64,000 bases of DNA, from the NCBI GenBank assembly GCA_003153375.1, contig PLYM01000046.1, positions 1 through 64,000 of the forward strand. Direction: 5' to 3'. The position numbers and the translations under genes were made by a program. The notes under the pieces were generated by a model. The model saw only the letters and a program-made list of their open reading frames with translations. It did not search any database and was not told where the DNA came from. Shown here one piece after another: positions 20,291 to 29,927 of the stretch; position 1 is the first letter of the stretch; the number at the start of each line of letters is the position of its first letter. Origin of the DNA: Planctomycetaceae bacterium. GTDB taxonomy: Bacteria; Planctomycetota; Planctomycetia; Pirellulales; PALSA-1355.

Positions 20291-22534
20291 ATGGTTGCTG
20301 CTCTTCGCATTGGCGCGATCGTTTCGCTGACGGCGGTGGCCCTGCTGGCCGGCAGGGCGCGCGCCGAAATGCCCGTGGCGGTGCCCGATGGTTTGCCGGC
20401 GGCGCCGACGATCGTGGCCGGGGCGGTCAACTTCGAGCTCGACGTCATGCCGGTCCTGACGGCCGCGGGCTGCAATGCCGGGGCCTGTCATGGCAAGTCG
20501 CGGGGGCAGAACGGTTTTCAACTGTCGTTGTTGGGTTTCGATCCCGACTTCGATTTCGCGGCCATCGCCAAGGAAGCGCACGGCCGGCGGGTCTTTCCGG
20601 CCTCGCCCGACAACAGCCTGCTGTTGCGCAAGGCGTCGTTGCGACTGCCGCACGGCGGAGGCGAGCGGCTGAAGGCCGATGGGCCGCACTATGAAGTCGT
20701 CCGCCGTTGGATCGCCGCGGGCATGCCGCGCCAGCCGGCCGGCTCGGCTCAATTGGATCACATTACTGTCGAACCGCCCGCACACCCCTTGGTCACCCAG
20801 GCCAGCGAGCAACTGCGCGTGCTGGCCACTTATACCGACGGCTCAGTTCGCGACGTGACGGGCCTGAGCGACTTTCAATCGAACGAGCCGGGCATCGTCA
20901 GCGCCGGGCGCGACACCGCCCGGCTGCAAGCCGTGGCATCGGCCGGCGAGGCGACGATCATGGTCCGCTACATGAACCAGATCGCCACCTGGAGCACGGC
21001 CATCCCGCTGGTCGGTGCGGTCGATCCCCAATTCTATGCCAGTCTGCCGCGGCGCAACTTCATCGACGGCCACGTCTGGGACAAGCTGCAACAGCTGGGC
21101 ATCATGCCCAGCGAGTCGGCCTCCGACACGACGTTCCTTCGCCGCGCCACGCTCGACGTCATCGGCCGGCTGCCCACGCCCGACGAGACGCGCGCGTTTC
21201 TGGCCAGCACCTCGCCGGGCAAACGCGAGGAGGTGATCGACTCACTGCTCGATCGGCCCGAGTACGCCGATTATTGGGCCAACAAGTGGGCCGACCTGCT
21301 GCGGCCGAATCCCTATCGCGTGGGCATCAAGCCGACGCTGGCCTTCGATCAGTGGATTCGCGAGTCGTTTCGCCAGAACAAACCGTATGACCAGTTTGTG
21401 CGCGAGTTGATCACGGCTCAAGGCAGCACTTGGCGCAACGGCGCGGCCACCTGGTTTCGCGATCGCCGCACCAGTGACGAGATCACGCCGGTCGTCAGCC
21501 AACTGTTCCTCGGCATCCGGCTCGAATGCGCCAAGTGCCACCATCACCCGTTCGAAGTCTGGAGCCAGCACGACTTCTATAGCCTGGCCGCCTATTTCGC
21601 CCGCGTGACACACAAGGGCGAAGGGCTATCGCCGCCGATCTCGGGCGGCGAAGAGATCGTCTATGTGGCCGACAGTGGTTCCGTCGCGCACCCCACGACC
21701 GGCCAGGTGCTCGAGCCGCGCCCGCTGTTCGGCAAAGCCCGCGCCATCGCAGCCGGCGAAGACCCTCGCGAGGCGTTGGCCGATTGGATCACTTCCAACG
21801 ATAACGCATATTTCGCCCAGGTGGCGGTCAACCGGGTGTGGGCCGAGTTGATGGGCCGCGGGCTGGTCGACCCGGTCGACGATTTGCGAGCCACCAACCC
21901 GCCCAGCAATCCGGCACTGCTGGCCGCCTTGGCCGACGACTTTCGGCAGCAAGGCTACGATCTGAAAAAACTGCTGCGCCGCATCATGACGTCGCACGTC
22001 TACGGCCTGAGCTCGACCCCTCAGGAACGCAACGTGGCCGATACGCGCAACTACGCCCGCCACTATCGTCAGCGGCTGCGGGCCGAAGTGCTGCTGGATG
22101 CGATTTGCGACATCACCGGCAGCCCCGAAGCACTCGATGGCATGCCGGCCGAATCGCGCTCGATCGAAATCTGGACGCACCGCGTCGGTTCGCTGTTTCT
22201 CGACGCCTTTGGGCGTCCCGACGCCAATCAAGACCCGCCCTACGAGCGCCTGCCCGACTCGACCATGGTGCAGGCTTTGCACCTGATGAACGCCCCCAGT
22301 CTGCACCGCAAGGTGACGCACGACGAAGGACGGGCCGCCACGCTGGCCGCCAGCGGCAAGCCGCCCCGCGAGATCATTGAGGAGTTATACTTGTGGACCT
22401 ACTGCCGACCGCCGTCGGCCGAGGAGCACTCGGCGATCGGGCCGGTATTCGAGTCCAATCCGAATCGCCGGGCCGCGACCGAAGACTTGCTGTGGGCCTT
22501 GATCAACACGCCCGAGTTTATTTTCAAAGACTAG
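20291..22534 (+). CDS. DUF1549/DUF1553 planctomycete protein with Big_2-like domain
   Basis: A 747-residue exported protein. After the signal peptide comes a cytochrome-like region with CNAGACHG (CX4CH, two residues longer than the usual CXXCH), an Ig-like Big_2 domain (about residues 155-240), then DUF1549 (FLRRATLDVIGRLPTPDE) containing a second haem-like motif CAKCHHHPF, and DUF1553 at the C terminus (VAVNRVWAELMGRGLVDPVDDLRATNPPSN). This family is widespread in planctomycetes and almost always sits before a DUF1501 gene, as here. The function is unproven; roles in degrading complex carbohydrates have been suggested from context. Confidence 0.9.
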   Translation: MVAALRIGAIVSLTAVALLAGRARAEMPVAVPDGLPAAPTIVAGAVNFELDVMPVLTAAGCNAGACHGKSRGQNGFQLSLLGFDPDFDFAAIAKEAHGRRVFPASPDNSLLLRKASLRLPHGGGERLKADGPHYEVVRRWIAAGMPRQPAGSAQLDHITVEPPAHPLVTQASEQLRVLATYTDGSVRDVTGLSDFQSNEPGIVSAGRDTARLQAVASAGEATIMVRYMNQIATWSTAIPLVGAVDPQFYASLPRRNFIDGHVWDKLQQLGIMPSESASDTTFLRRATLDVIGRLPTPDETRAFLASTSPGKREEVIDSLLDRPEYADYWANKWADLLRPNPYRVGIKPTLAFDQWIRESFRQNKPYDQFVRELITAQGSTWRNGAATWFRDRRTSDEITPVVSQLFLGIRLECAKCHHHPFEVWSQHDFYSLAAYFARVTHKGEGLSPPISGGEEIVYVADSGSVAHPTTGQVLEPRPLFGKARAIAAGEDPREALADWITSNDNAYFAQVAVNRVWAELMGRGLVDPVDDLRATNPPSNPALLAALADDFRQQGYDLKKLLRRIMTSHVYGLSSTPQERNVADTRNYARHYRQRLRAEVLLDAICDITGSPEALDGMPAESRSIEIWTHRVGSLFLDAFGRPDANQDPPYERLPDSTMVQALHLMNAPSLHRKVTHDEGRAATLAASGKPPREIIEELYLWTYCRPPSAEEHSAIGPVFESNPNRRAATEDLLWALINTPEFIFKD

Positions 22535-22553
22535 CCGCGAGAGAGCCGCTCTG

Positions 22554-23900
22554 ATGGCAAGCCATAAGAACTGTGCGGGAATGACACGGCGCGACTGCCT
22601 GCAAGTGGGGCTGAGCGTGCTGGCTGGCGGCGGGCTATCGAACCTGCTGCGGATGACGGCCCAGGCGGCCGGCACCCCGGGCGGACCCGCGCGGCCGCCG
22701 GCGCGGTGCATCCTGATCTGGATGGACGGCGGCCCCACGCACTTCGAAACTTTCGATCCCAAGCCCGATGCCCCGGCCGAGATTCGCGGCGACTTCAAGC
22801 CGATCTCGACCAAGGTGCCCGGCATTTACTTTTCGCAACACATGCCGCGCTTGGCCGCGATTGCTGACAAGCTGGCCATTGTCCGCTCGGTGTGCCACAA
22901 CCAGGGCAATCACGGCGCGGGCAACCACTATATGATGACCGGCGCCCCGCCACGGATTCCCGTCGGCTGTGGCGCCTTCGTCAGCTTCCATCCCAGCCTG
23001 GGTTCGGTCGCGGCCTACGAGCGCGGCGCGCCCGAGGGGCTGCCCGCCTATTTCTCGATGCCCAGCATGTCGCGCTCGGGCGGTCCCAATTTCCTGGGCG
23101 CCAAGTATGCCCCGTTTGTCGTGGCCGACGACCCCAACGACAAGGACTTCCGTGTGCGCGACGTGGCGCTGCCCGTCGGGCTGAGCGATGACCGCTTTCA
23201 CTCGCGGCGCGATCTGCGACAGCTGGTCGATCGCTTTCAGCGGATCAATGACAAGGCGGCGGCCGATCCGGTCGGGCCGTTGGACGAGTACTATCGCCAG
23301 GGCTACAACCTGATGACCAGCCCCGACGCGCAGCGGGCCTTCGACGTTCACAGCGAGCCCGAGGCGGTGCGCAAGGCTTATGGCCGCAGCTCCTTTGGCC
23401 AGCGGGCCTTGCTGGCGCGCCGCTTGATCGAAGCCGGCGTCCCCTTCGTCACGCTCTACGACGGCGGCTGGGACCATCACGGCGACATCTTCAACGGGTT
23501 GGCCAGGAAGCTGCCTCCCTTCGAAGGCGCGATTGCCGCGCTGATCGAAGACCTCGAAACGCGCGGGCTGCTCGACACGACGTTGGTCGTCGCCCTCGGC
23601 GAATTTGGCCGCACGCCCAAGATCTCGACGATCCCTGGTCAATCGAAACCGGGCCGCGATCATTGGGCTAGCGCCATGTCGATCATGTTCGCCGGAGCCG
23701 GCACGCCCGGCGGCCAGGTGGTGGGCGCGACCGATCGCAACGGCCACGCGGCCGTCGAGCGCATCCTCTCGCCTGAGAATTTCGTCTCGACCGTCTATCG
23801 CAAGCTGGGCATCGACCCCGGCAAGATCTATCAGACGCCCAACGGCCGGCCGGCACACCTGGTCAGCGATCCGACGCCAATCTCCGAGCTGATGGGCTAA
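22554..23900 (+). CDS. DUF1501 protein with Tat signal
   Basis: A 448-residue protein exported by the twin-arginine pathway (MTRRDCLQVGLSVLAGGGLSN). The body has the alkaline-phosphatase/sulfatase-like fold signature of DUF1501: WMDGGPTHFETFDPKPDAP near the N terminus and GEFGRTPKI...GRDHW near the C terminus. It starts 19 bp after the DUF1549 gene and ends 8 bp before the PPC-domain gene, so the three are clearly one operon. The biochemical role is not established. Tat export suggests that it folds or takes its metal in the cytoplasm. Confidence 0.9.
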   Translation: MASHKNCAGMTRRDCLQVGLSVLAGGGLSNLLRMTAQAAGTPGGPARPPARCILIWMDGGPTHFETFDPKPDAPAEIRGDFKPISTKVPGIYFSQHMPRLAAIADKLAIVRSVCHNQGNHGAGNHYMMTGAPPRIPVGCGAFVSFHPSLGSVAAYERGAPEGLPAYFSMPSMSRSGGPNFLGAKYAPFVVADDPNDKDFRVRDVALPVGLSDDRFHSRRDLRQLVDRFQRINDKAAADPVGPLDEYYRQGYNLMTSPDAQRAFDVHSEPEAVRKAYGRSSFGQRALLARRLIEAGVPFVTLYDGGWDHHGDIFNGLARKLPPFEGAIAALIEDLETRGLLDTTLVVALGEFGRTPKISTIPGQSKPGRDHWASAMSIMFAGAGTPGGQVVGATDRNGHAAVERILSPENFVSTVYRKLGIDPGKIYQTPNGRPAHLVSDPTPISELMG

Positions 23901-23908
23901 GAGGTCGC

Positions 23909-25537
23909 ATGCGCATCGGGGCCATCCTTCGAGCCGTCGTACTGGCGGGCCTTGTTTTGTTGGCTGCCGGTCTGGCCCGTGCCGCGGGGCCCGAAGTCCG
24001 GGCGATTTTTCCGGCCGGGGGTCAGCGCGGCACCACGGTCGCCGTCACGGCCAGCGGCAATTTCCCCAAGTGGCCCGTGCAAGGTTGGGCCGATCGACCC
24101 GGCGTGACCCTCGCGGCCACGGCCGATCAAGGCAAGCTGCAAGTCACCGTGGCGGCCCACGCCGCCCCGGGCCTCTACTGGCTGCGCCTGTACGAAGCCT
24201 ATGGCATTTCAGCTCCGCAGCCGTTTCTCGTCGGGTTACAAAACGAAACCGTCGAGCAAGAGCCGAACAACACGCCGGCCAAGGCTCAGGCGGTCAGCAT
24301 GCCGATCGTCGTCAATGGCCGCCTGGGCGTGGGCAACGACGCCGATCTGTTCGCGGTCACGTTGACCAAAGGGCAAACGCTGATCGCGGCGCTCGAGGCC
24401 AACGAGACGCTCGGCTCGCCAGTCGACAGCGTGCTGCAAATCGTCTCGCCGCGCGGCAACCTGCTGGCCTACAACCACGATCATCACGGTCTCGATCCGC
24501 AAATCGTGTACACCGCGCCGGCCGACGGCAGCTACCTGGTGCGCGTGTTCGGATTTCCCTCCGCGCCTAACAGCACCATCGGCTTCGCCGGCGGCGAGAA
24601 GTATATCTATCGCCTGACGCTCACCACAGGCGCCTTCGTCGACTATCCCTGGCCTTTGGCCATTACTGCCGGCCGCGAGACCGCCGTCGAGCTGGTCGGC
24701 TGGAACATACCCGACGCACTTCGTTCGATCGCGCTCAAGGCCGACCCACCGCACACCGAGATCATCGACCCGCGCCTGGCCAACTTGGTCTCGCTGCCAG
24801 TCGAGCCGCACAACACGCTGGTGGAAATCGAGCCGAACGAACTGGCGACGCCGCAAGCGATCGAGTTACCCTGCACGCTCTCGGGCCGCATCGACAAGCC
24901 ACTGGACGTCGATGCTTTTGCGTTCGAGGCCAAGAAGGGAGCGCCGCTGGTGATTCAACTGGCCAGCCGCTCGCTGGGCTATCCGCTTGACGGCGTGCTC
25001 GAGATCAGCGACCTGGCCGGCAAGTCGCTGGCGCGCGTCGACGACCTGGGCAACGCCCGCGATCCGCTAATCGAGTTCACCCCGCCCGCCGACGGCCGCT
25101 ACCGGATCGCAGTTTCCGATCTGACCCGTCAGGGCAGTTCGCGCCACGTCTATCGATTGAGTGTCACGCCGGCGCCGGTCGACTTCGAAGTCGCGGCCGA
25201 TGCCAACTCCTATGTGCTGGCCGCAGGCAAGCCGACGGAGATCACACTCTCGATCACGCGCAAGGGGGGCTTCGACGCCCCGATCTCGCTCTCGGCCACG
25301 GGCCTGCCCGATTTCGTGACCGCCGCGCCCGTGCAATCGGCCCCAACCGGCGACTCGGCCAAGACCGTCAAGCTCGTGCTGACGGCCTCTGGCGCAATCG
25401 CTTTCTCGGGGCCGATTCACATCCAGGCCCGCGCCGAGGGCGCCAGCAAATTGGAACATGCAGCCACTGCCGCGACGGGCACTGGCAGCGCGCGCACGGG
25501 CGATCTGTGGCTCACCGTGGTGCCGGCCGCGCCGTAG
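23909..25537 (+). CDS. PPC-domain protein, third gene of the DUF1549-DUF1501 operon
   Basis: A 542-residue exported protein with signal peptide (to about ...LARA, residue 25). It begins with an IPT/TIG-like segment (PEVRAIFPAGGQRGTTVAVTASG) and contains two bacterial pre-peptidase C-terminal (PPC) domains, recognised by EQEPNNTPAKAQAV and EPNELATPQAIELP at their starts and DGSYLVRV / DGRYRIAV at their ends. PPC domains are binding modules of beta-sandwich fold on secreted enzymes; no catalytic domain is present here. It probably acts with the two upstream gene products at the cell surface. Confidence 0.85.
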   Translation: MRIGAILRAVVLAGLVLLAAGLARAAGPEVRAIFPAGGQRGTTVAVTASGNFPKWPVQGWADRPGVTLAATADQGKLQVTVAAHAAPGLYWLRLYEAYGISAPQPFLVGLQNETVEQEPNNTPAKAQAVSMPIVVNGRLGVGNDADLFAVTLTKGQTLIAALEANETLGSPVDSVLQIVSPRGNLLAYNHDHHGLDPQIVYTAPADGSYLVRVFGFPSAPNSTIGFAGGEKYIYRLTLTTGAFVDYPWPLAITAGRETAVELVGWNIPDALRSIALKADPPHTEIIDPRLANLVSLPVEPHNTLVEIEPNELATPQAIELPCTLSGRIDKPLDVDAFAFEAKKGAPLVIQLASRSLGYPLDGVLEISDLAGKSLARVDDLGNARDPLIEFTPPADGRYRIAVSDLTRQGSSRHVYRLSVTPAPVDFEVAADANSYVLAAGKPTEITLSITRKGGFDAPISLSATGLPDFVTAAPVQSAPTGDSAKTVKLVLTASGAIAFSGPIHIQARAEGASKLEHAATAATGTGSARTGDLWLTVVPAAP

Positions 25538-25541
25538 CGGT

Positions 25542-26120
25542 TTACTTGTCGCTCGGCTTCGCTTCGCTCTGCACGTCGGCCGCCGATGCATTGACCAGCT
25601 TGGCGACTTTCTCCGAGAGATTCTGGGCGATCAGGCCGCTCGGGTCGCAGCCCGCGGCGATGGCGCGAATGGCGCCTCCCTTTTCGATTAGAAAATTGGT
25701 GGGCATGGTCTTGGTCTGAAACGTCGTCCAGCTCTTGCCGTCGGTGTCGACCGCATAGAGCATGTGCAGTTTCTTTTCCTTGACGTATTTCTCGACCTTG
25801 GAGTCCGGCTCCTTGAAGACGGCCACGCTGGTCAGGCCCTTGCCCTTGTAGGCTTCGTGCAAGGCCTGAAAGTAACCCAGCTCCTTGTCGCACCCCGAGC
25901 AGCCGCAGGTCAGCCGCACCAGCACCGGCCCTTGCGCGGTCAGCGCGGCCAGGTCGATCAGATTGCCAGCCGCATCCTTGATTTTGAAATCGGGAGCTTG
26001 CTCGCCGACCTTCAAGCCGGTCTTGACCTCGGCGGGTTTCGCATCGCCTTCGGCAGCTGAGAGCGAGAACGCCGGCACCACAACCGCCAGGGCCGCAAGC
26101 AACATCCAGGCACGTTTCAT
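25542..26120 (-). CDS. Secreted redoxin (AhpC/TSA-TlpA type thioredoxin fold)
   Basis: A 192-residue exported thioredoxin-fold protein. The signal peptide MKRAWMLLAALAVVVPAFSLSAA precedes a redoxin domain with VGEQAPDFKIKDAAGNLIDL and the cysteine cluster RLTCGCSGCDKE, replacing the usual CXXC site by CGCSGC. A cis-proline-like TMPTNFLIEKGG follows. It may reduce or oxidise periplasmic thiols, or detoxify peroxide. The ATG at 26120 fits the signal peptide better than the GTG at 26135. Its stop lies 4 bp from the PPC gene stop, so the genes are convergent. Confidence 0.82.
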   Translation of the reverse strand: MKRAWMLLAALAVVVPAFSLSAAEGDAKPAEVKTGLKVGEQAPDFKIKDAAGNLIDLAALTAQGPVLVRLTCGCSGCDKELGYFQALHEAYKGKGLTSVAVFKEPDSKVEKYVKEKKLHMLYAVDTDGKSWTTFQTKTMPTNFLIEKGGAIRAIAAGCDPSGLIAQNLSEKVAKLVNASAADVQSEAKPSDK

Positions 26121-26338
26121 CGGTCTGCTCTCCACGTTGATGTTTTTGTAAATCCGCTTGGGGCGTCAGGCGAGATCGCCCTAAACCGCACGATGCTCAA
26201 TATATCCGGCACGGACACCGAGCCACAAGAGTTTCGCAACGTTAAAATGGGGCGTTTACCCTCGCCAGCCGATCCGCGAATAATGTAATAAGAAGTGGTC
26301 ACCCCCACGATTCTTCTACTGGAGAACAGAGAGTCATC

Positions 26339-26713
26339 ATGCGCTACCTGGTCACCGCTCGAGTCAAGCCTGGACGCGAAGCAGCGTTGCTGGCGGCGAT
26401 TGAAGCCGGCTCGCTCGGCGCGGGTTCGGTCGCCGGGGGCGAATACCTGCGCAACATGACCGAGGCCCGACTGCGCGACGACAGCTCGATTCGCTGGGTC
26501 GAGGTCTGCTTTTGCGACGTGCCCTTGGACGAAGAGCGGCCGTATTGGGAAGAGTATTTCGAGCTGGTGCGCGTTCAGGATGCGCATGGCCGGCACTTGT
26601 GCCGCGATCTCAATGGCAGCGAGCCCTGGGCCTGCGGCGATTGCGACTGCACCGAAAAGCTTGAATCGCGGCTCGCCAGCCGCGACCAGGCGTTCCTCGC
26701 GGCGTTACGTTAG
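26339..26713 (+). CDS. Conserved hypothetical protein with CGDCDC motif
   Basis: A 124-residue soluble protein starting MRYLVTARVKPGREAALLAA, which resembles a ferredoxin-like dimeric alpha-beta domain. The C terminus carries PWACGDCDCTEKLESRL, a conserved-looking cysteine cluster, after CFCDVPLDEERPYWEEYF. The C-terminal cysteines could bind a metal. I recognise it as a conserved protein without known function. It stands alone. Confidence 0.7.
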   Translation: MRYLVTARVKPGREAALLAAIEAGSLGAGSVAGGEYLRNMTEARLRDDSSIRWVEVCFCDVPLDEERPYWEEYFELVRVQDAHGRHLCRDLNGSEPWACGDCDCTEKLESRLASRDQAFLAALR

Positions 26714-26745
26714 GCGACAGCGTCGCGCCGCGAACTGACCTGCTA

Positions 26746-26824
26746 GCCTGGGGAGTAAGAAAACCACCCGGACCCGCCCTGGAGAAGAGGACGGACCGTT
26801 TTGCTCCCCCAGGCCCCTTTTTCG
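26746..26824 (+). terminator. Possible long-loop terminator
   Basis: GCCTGGGGAG (26746-26755) can pair with CTCCCCCAGGC (26804-26814, one bulge) around a 48-nt loop, and a T-run follows. It would end the 124-residue protein gene before the P450 cluster. The long loop makes the call tentative. Confidence 0.4.
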
Positions 26825-26929
26825 CCCACCTCAAGCGGCTTCCTCCGCAACCGCCGGTGTATGCCAGGGTGCTCGGCGTTATGCTGATGGCTAACGAATC
26901 CTCACCGCACGCCCGCCGACTCCTTGCCC

Positions 26930-28318
26930 ATGACCTTAGCGCGTCGCCCGCCTGGACCTCCACAGCGTTTTTTCACTGGCAATCTGCACGAGTTCACGCG
27001 TGATCTGCTGAACTTTCTGCCGCGGTTGGCGCGGGAGCATGGCGACGTAGCCTGGTTTCGCCTGGGACGGCGTCCCTGCGTGCTGGTCAACCATCCGGAC
27101 CTGATCGAGAACGTGCTGGTCAAGAACCACCGCAACTTCATCAAGCCGTTCGCCTTTGACTTCGCCCGGCCGGTGCTCGGCAACGGGCTGTTGACCAGCG
27201 AAGGCGAGTTCTGGAAGCGGCAGCGGCGGCTGGCCTCGGCCGCGTTTCGCGCCGACCGCATCGCCGGTTACGGCCCCGACATGGTGGCCGCCACGCTGCG
27301 TCAGCTCGACGGCTGGCGAGACGGCCAGACGCGCGACATTCATGCCAACATGATGCACCTGACGCTGGACATCGTCGCCCACACGCTGTTCGGCGCCGAT
27401 GTCACGTCGCAATCGCACGAAGTCGACGAATCGCTGCGCGGCGTGCTGCGAGCGTTTGGCGAAAGCTTCAATCGCATCATCCCTTTGCCCAAGTGGTTTC
27501 CCACGCCGAGCAAGCGCCGCGCGCAGGCGGCCGTCACAGGTCTGAACCGCGTCGTGCAACGTCTGATCGACGAGCAGCGCCGCGACAACCGGCCGCGCAA
27601 CGACCTGCTGTCGATGATGCTCAACGCCCGGGACGAAGACGGCAGCCAGATGACCGACGCCCAGATGGCCGACGAGTGCCGCACCTTCTTGTTGGCCGGC
27701 CACGAGACCACCGCGCTCACGCTATCGTGGAGCTTGTGCCTGCTGGCCAAACATCCCGAAGTGCTCGCGGCGTTGCAAGCCGAGATCGACCAAATCCTCG
27801 GCGATCGCCTGCCCACGGTCGACGACATCCCGCGGCTCAAACTCGCCGAACACGTGGTGCTCGAATCGATGCGGCTATTTCCGCCGGCGTTCCTCATCGG
27901 CCGCGAGCCGACCGTCGACGTCGAGCTGGGCGGTTTTGCGATTCCCCAGGGCACCACGATCTTCATGAGCCCTTGGGTCGTGCACCGCGACGCGCGGTTC
28001 TTCGAGCGGCCCGAACATTTTGAGCCCCAGCGCTGGGCCGGCGACCGCCCGGCCGAGTTGCCCAGGATGGCCTACTTTCCCTTCGGCGGCGGTCCGCGCA
28101 TCTGCATTGGCAATGGATTTGCCATGATGGAAAGCGTGCTGCTGTTGACCGTGATCGCCCAGCGGTGGTCATGGCAACTCGTGCCCGACCATGCGATCAA
28201 GCTTTCGCCGGTTTTTACGCTCCGCCCGCGCAACGGCATTCAGGTCGTGCTCGCCCGCCGCGCCGCTCGCGACCCCTCGCGCGCTGGCGCGAGCCTGGAG
28301 CCCAGCACCAGCGAGTGA
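26930..28318 (+). CDS. Cytochrome P450
   Basis: A haem-thiolate monooxygenase of 462 residues. Visible motifs are the I-helix oxygen-binding FLLAGHETTALTLSW (about residue 253 on), the K-helix ESMR (ExxR) and the haem loop FGGGPRICIGNGFAMME with the cysteine ligand C392. The N terminus is soluble with a RRPPGPP proline-rich hinge, as in CYP102/CYP110-like bacterial P450s. The ATG at 26930 follows an in-frame TTG at 26924; no clear ribosome binding site is visible. The stop is only 6 bp before the permease start, so it should be co-transcribed with the permease and eut genes. No ferredoxin partner gene is nearby. The substrate is unknown. Confidence 0.95.
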   Translation: MTLARRPPGPPQRFFTGNLHEFTRDLLNFLPRLAREHGDVAWFRLGRRPCVLVNHPDLIENVLVKNHRNFIKPFAFDFARPVLGNGLLTSEGEFWKRQRRLASAAFRADRIAGYGPDMVAATLRQLDGWRDGQTRDIHANMMHLTLDIVAHTLFGADVTSQSHEVDESLRGVLRAFGESFNRIIPLPKWFPTPSKRRAQAAVTGLNRVVQRLIDEQRRDNRPRNDLLSMMLNARDEDGSQMTDAQMADECRTFLLAGHETTALTLSWSLCLLAKHPEVLAALQAEIDQILGDRLPTVDDIPRLKLAEHVVLESMRLFPPAFLIGREPTVDVELGGFAIPQGTTIFMSPWVVHRDARFFERPEHFEPQRWAGDRPAELPRMAYFPFGGGPRICIGNGFAMMESVLLLTVIAQRWSWQLVPDHAIKLSPVFTLRPRNGIQVVLARRAARDPSRAGASLEPSTSE

Positions 28319-28324
28319 GCGATC

Positions 28325-29905
28325 ATGCCGACCGATCCCGTCCACGATCCGCCGCGCGACGGGACTCAGCGCGACGAGACTCAGCGCGAGGGGGCCGAGC
28401 GACGCCGCCAGGCGATCGTGGCCGCCGATGAACACCTGCTCAACAGCCTGGGCTATGGCCAGGAATTGCTGCGCGGGATGAGCGGGTTTTCGAATTTCGC
28501 CATCTCGCTGTCGATCATCTGCATTCTGGCCGGTTGCGTCACTTCGTTTCCGCAAGGCTTTTGCAGTGTCGGGCCGGCAGCCATCGGCATCGGTTGGCCG
28601 GCTTGTTGCCTGCTCTCGCTGTGCGTGGCCTTGGCGATGGCCCAACTCGCTAGCGCCTTTCCCACCGCCGGCGGGCTCTATCATTGGGCGGCGATTCTCG
28701 GCGGCAGGGGCTGGGGATGGCTGACCGCCTGGTTCAACCTGGCCGGCCTGATTACGGTGCTCTCGGCCGTCAACGTGGGCACCTATCAATTCGCCACCCG
28801 CGTGTGGGGCGTTCCCACGGCCTCGTGGGGTCCGGATGGCGAAATCCTCGCGCAACTGCTCGGCGTCGCGGCGATCACCTGCGCCCAGGCCGTGCTCAAC
28901 CATCGCGGTATCCGCCTCACCTCGGCACTTACCGATTTTAGTGGCTATTGGATTCTGGCGATCGCCTCGGCCTTGACCGTGGCCATGCTCGTCTGCGCTC
29001 CGCAGCTCGAATTCTCGCGGCTGTTCACGTTCACCAACTACAGCGGCACGGCCGGCGGCGATGTTTGGCCCACGACCGGCAGTCTCGGGTGGCTGCTGTT
29101 GCTCGGCTTTTTGCTGCCGGCTTACACGGTGACCGGCTTCGACGCCTCGGCCAACACGGCCGAAGAAACCGTGGGCGCGTCGCACCATGCCCCGCGCGGC
29201 ATCGTCCGCTCGGTGCTGGTCTCGGGCACGTTCGGTTGGATCATGCTCTCGGCGATCGTGATCTCGATTCCCGATCCCGATCGCGTGGCCGCGGCCGGAC
29301 ACAACGCCTTTCACGAGAGCATTCGCCAGGTTCTCGAACCCGGCCACATTTGGCCCGTGCTGGCAACCGGTATCGTGCTGGCGCAATTCTTCTGCGGGCT
29401 GGCGACCGTCACCTCCGCGTCGCGCATGGCCTATGCCTTTGCCCGCGATGGCGGCTTGCCATTTGCCGAGCGCATGCGCCAGGTCAGCCCGCGCTTCCGC
29501 ACGCCGGCCGTGGCCATTTGGAGCGTGGCGCTGCTGTCCGTCGCCTTCGTGGCCCACACCGAGACCTACTCGACCATCACCGCCGCTTGCACGATGTTCA
29601 TCTATGTCTCCTATGTCATCCCCACCACGCTCGGGCTGTTCGCCTACGGCCGACGCTGGACGCAGATGGGACCCTGGAGCCTGGGCGGCGCCGCCTTTCG
29701 CACGCTGGCCGTGCTGTCGGTCTTGGGCTGCGGGCTGATTCTGCTGATCGGCGTGCAACCTCCCAACGATCAGAACAAGTGGACCCTGCTGGCGGCGTTG
29801 GCCTTGACCGGCTTCGTGTGGATCGTCTACGAACGAAAGCACTTTCGCGGGCCGCCGCACGCAATCTTGCACCACTTGCGCCGCCACGGCGCCGGCCGAG
29901 AATAG
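28325..29905 (+). CDS. APC-superfamily permease, possibly for ethanolamine
   Basis: A 526-residue inner-membrane amino acid/polyamine/organocation transporter with about twelve hydrophobic segments. The N-terminal motif LLRGMSGFSNFAISLSII and PTAGGLYHWAA match the GABA/choline permease-like group of APC transporters; the consensus loop between helices 8 and 9 (TSASRMAYAFARDGGLPFAERM) is also present. Sitting 6 bp after the P450 and 22 bp before eutA, it is a reasonable ethanolamine importer, since known ethanolamine permeases belong to this superfamily. The substrate is inferred from context only. Confidence 0.85.
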   Translation: MPTDPVHDPPRDGTQRDETQREGAERRRQAIVAADEHLLNSLGYGQELLRGMSGFSNFAISLSIICILAGCVTSFPQGFCSVGPAAIGIGWPACCLLSLCVALAMAQLASAFPTAGGLYHWAAILGGRGWGWLTAWFNLAGLITVLSAVNVGTYQFATRVWGVPTASWGPDGEILAQLLGVAAITCAQAVLNHRGIRLTSALTDFSGYWILAIASALTVAMLVCAPQLEFSRLFTFTNYSGTAGGDVWPTTGSLGWLLLLGFLLPAYTVTGFDASANTAEETVGASHHAPRGIVRSVLVSGTFGWIMLSAIVISIPDPDRVAAAGHNAFHESIRQVLEPGHIWPVLATGIVLAQFFCGLATVTSASRMAYAFARDGGLPFAERMRQVSPRFRTPAVAIWSVALLSVAFVAHTETYSTITAACTMFIYVSYVIPTTLGLFAYGRRWTQMGPWSLGGAAFRTLAVLSVLGCGLILLIGVQPPNDQNKWTLLAALALTGFVWIVYERKHFRGPPHAILHHLRRHGAGRE

Positions 29906-29927
29906 CCGCCAACTTCGGCAAGTACCC

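Noticed and set aside
26714-26929. Cobalamin riboswitch before the ethanolamine cluster
   Set aside because: No B12-box (GCCACTG) or typical fold is seen; the hairpin there looks like a terminator.
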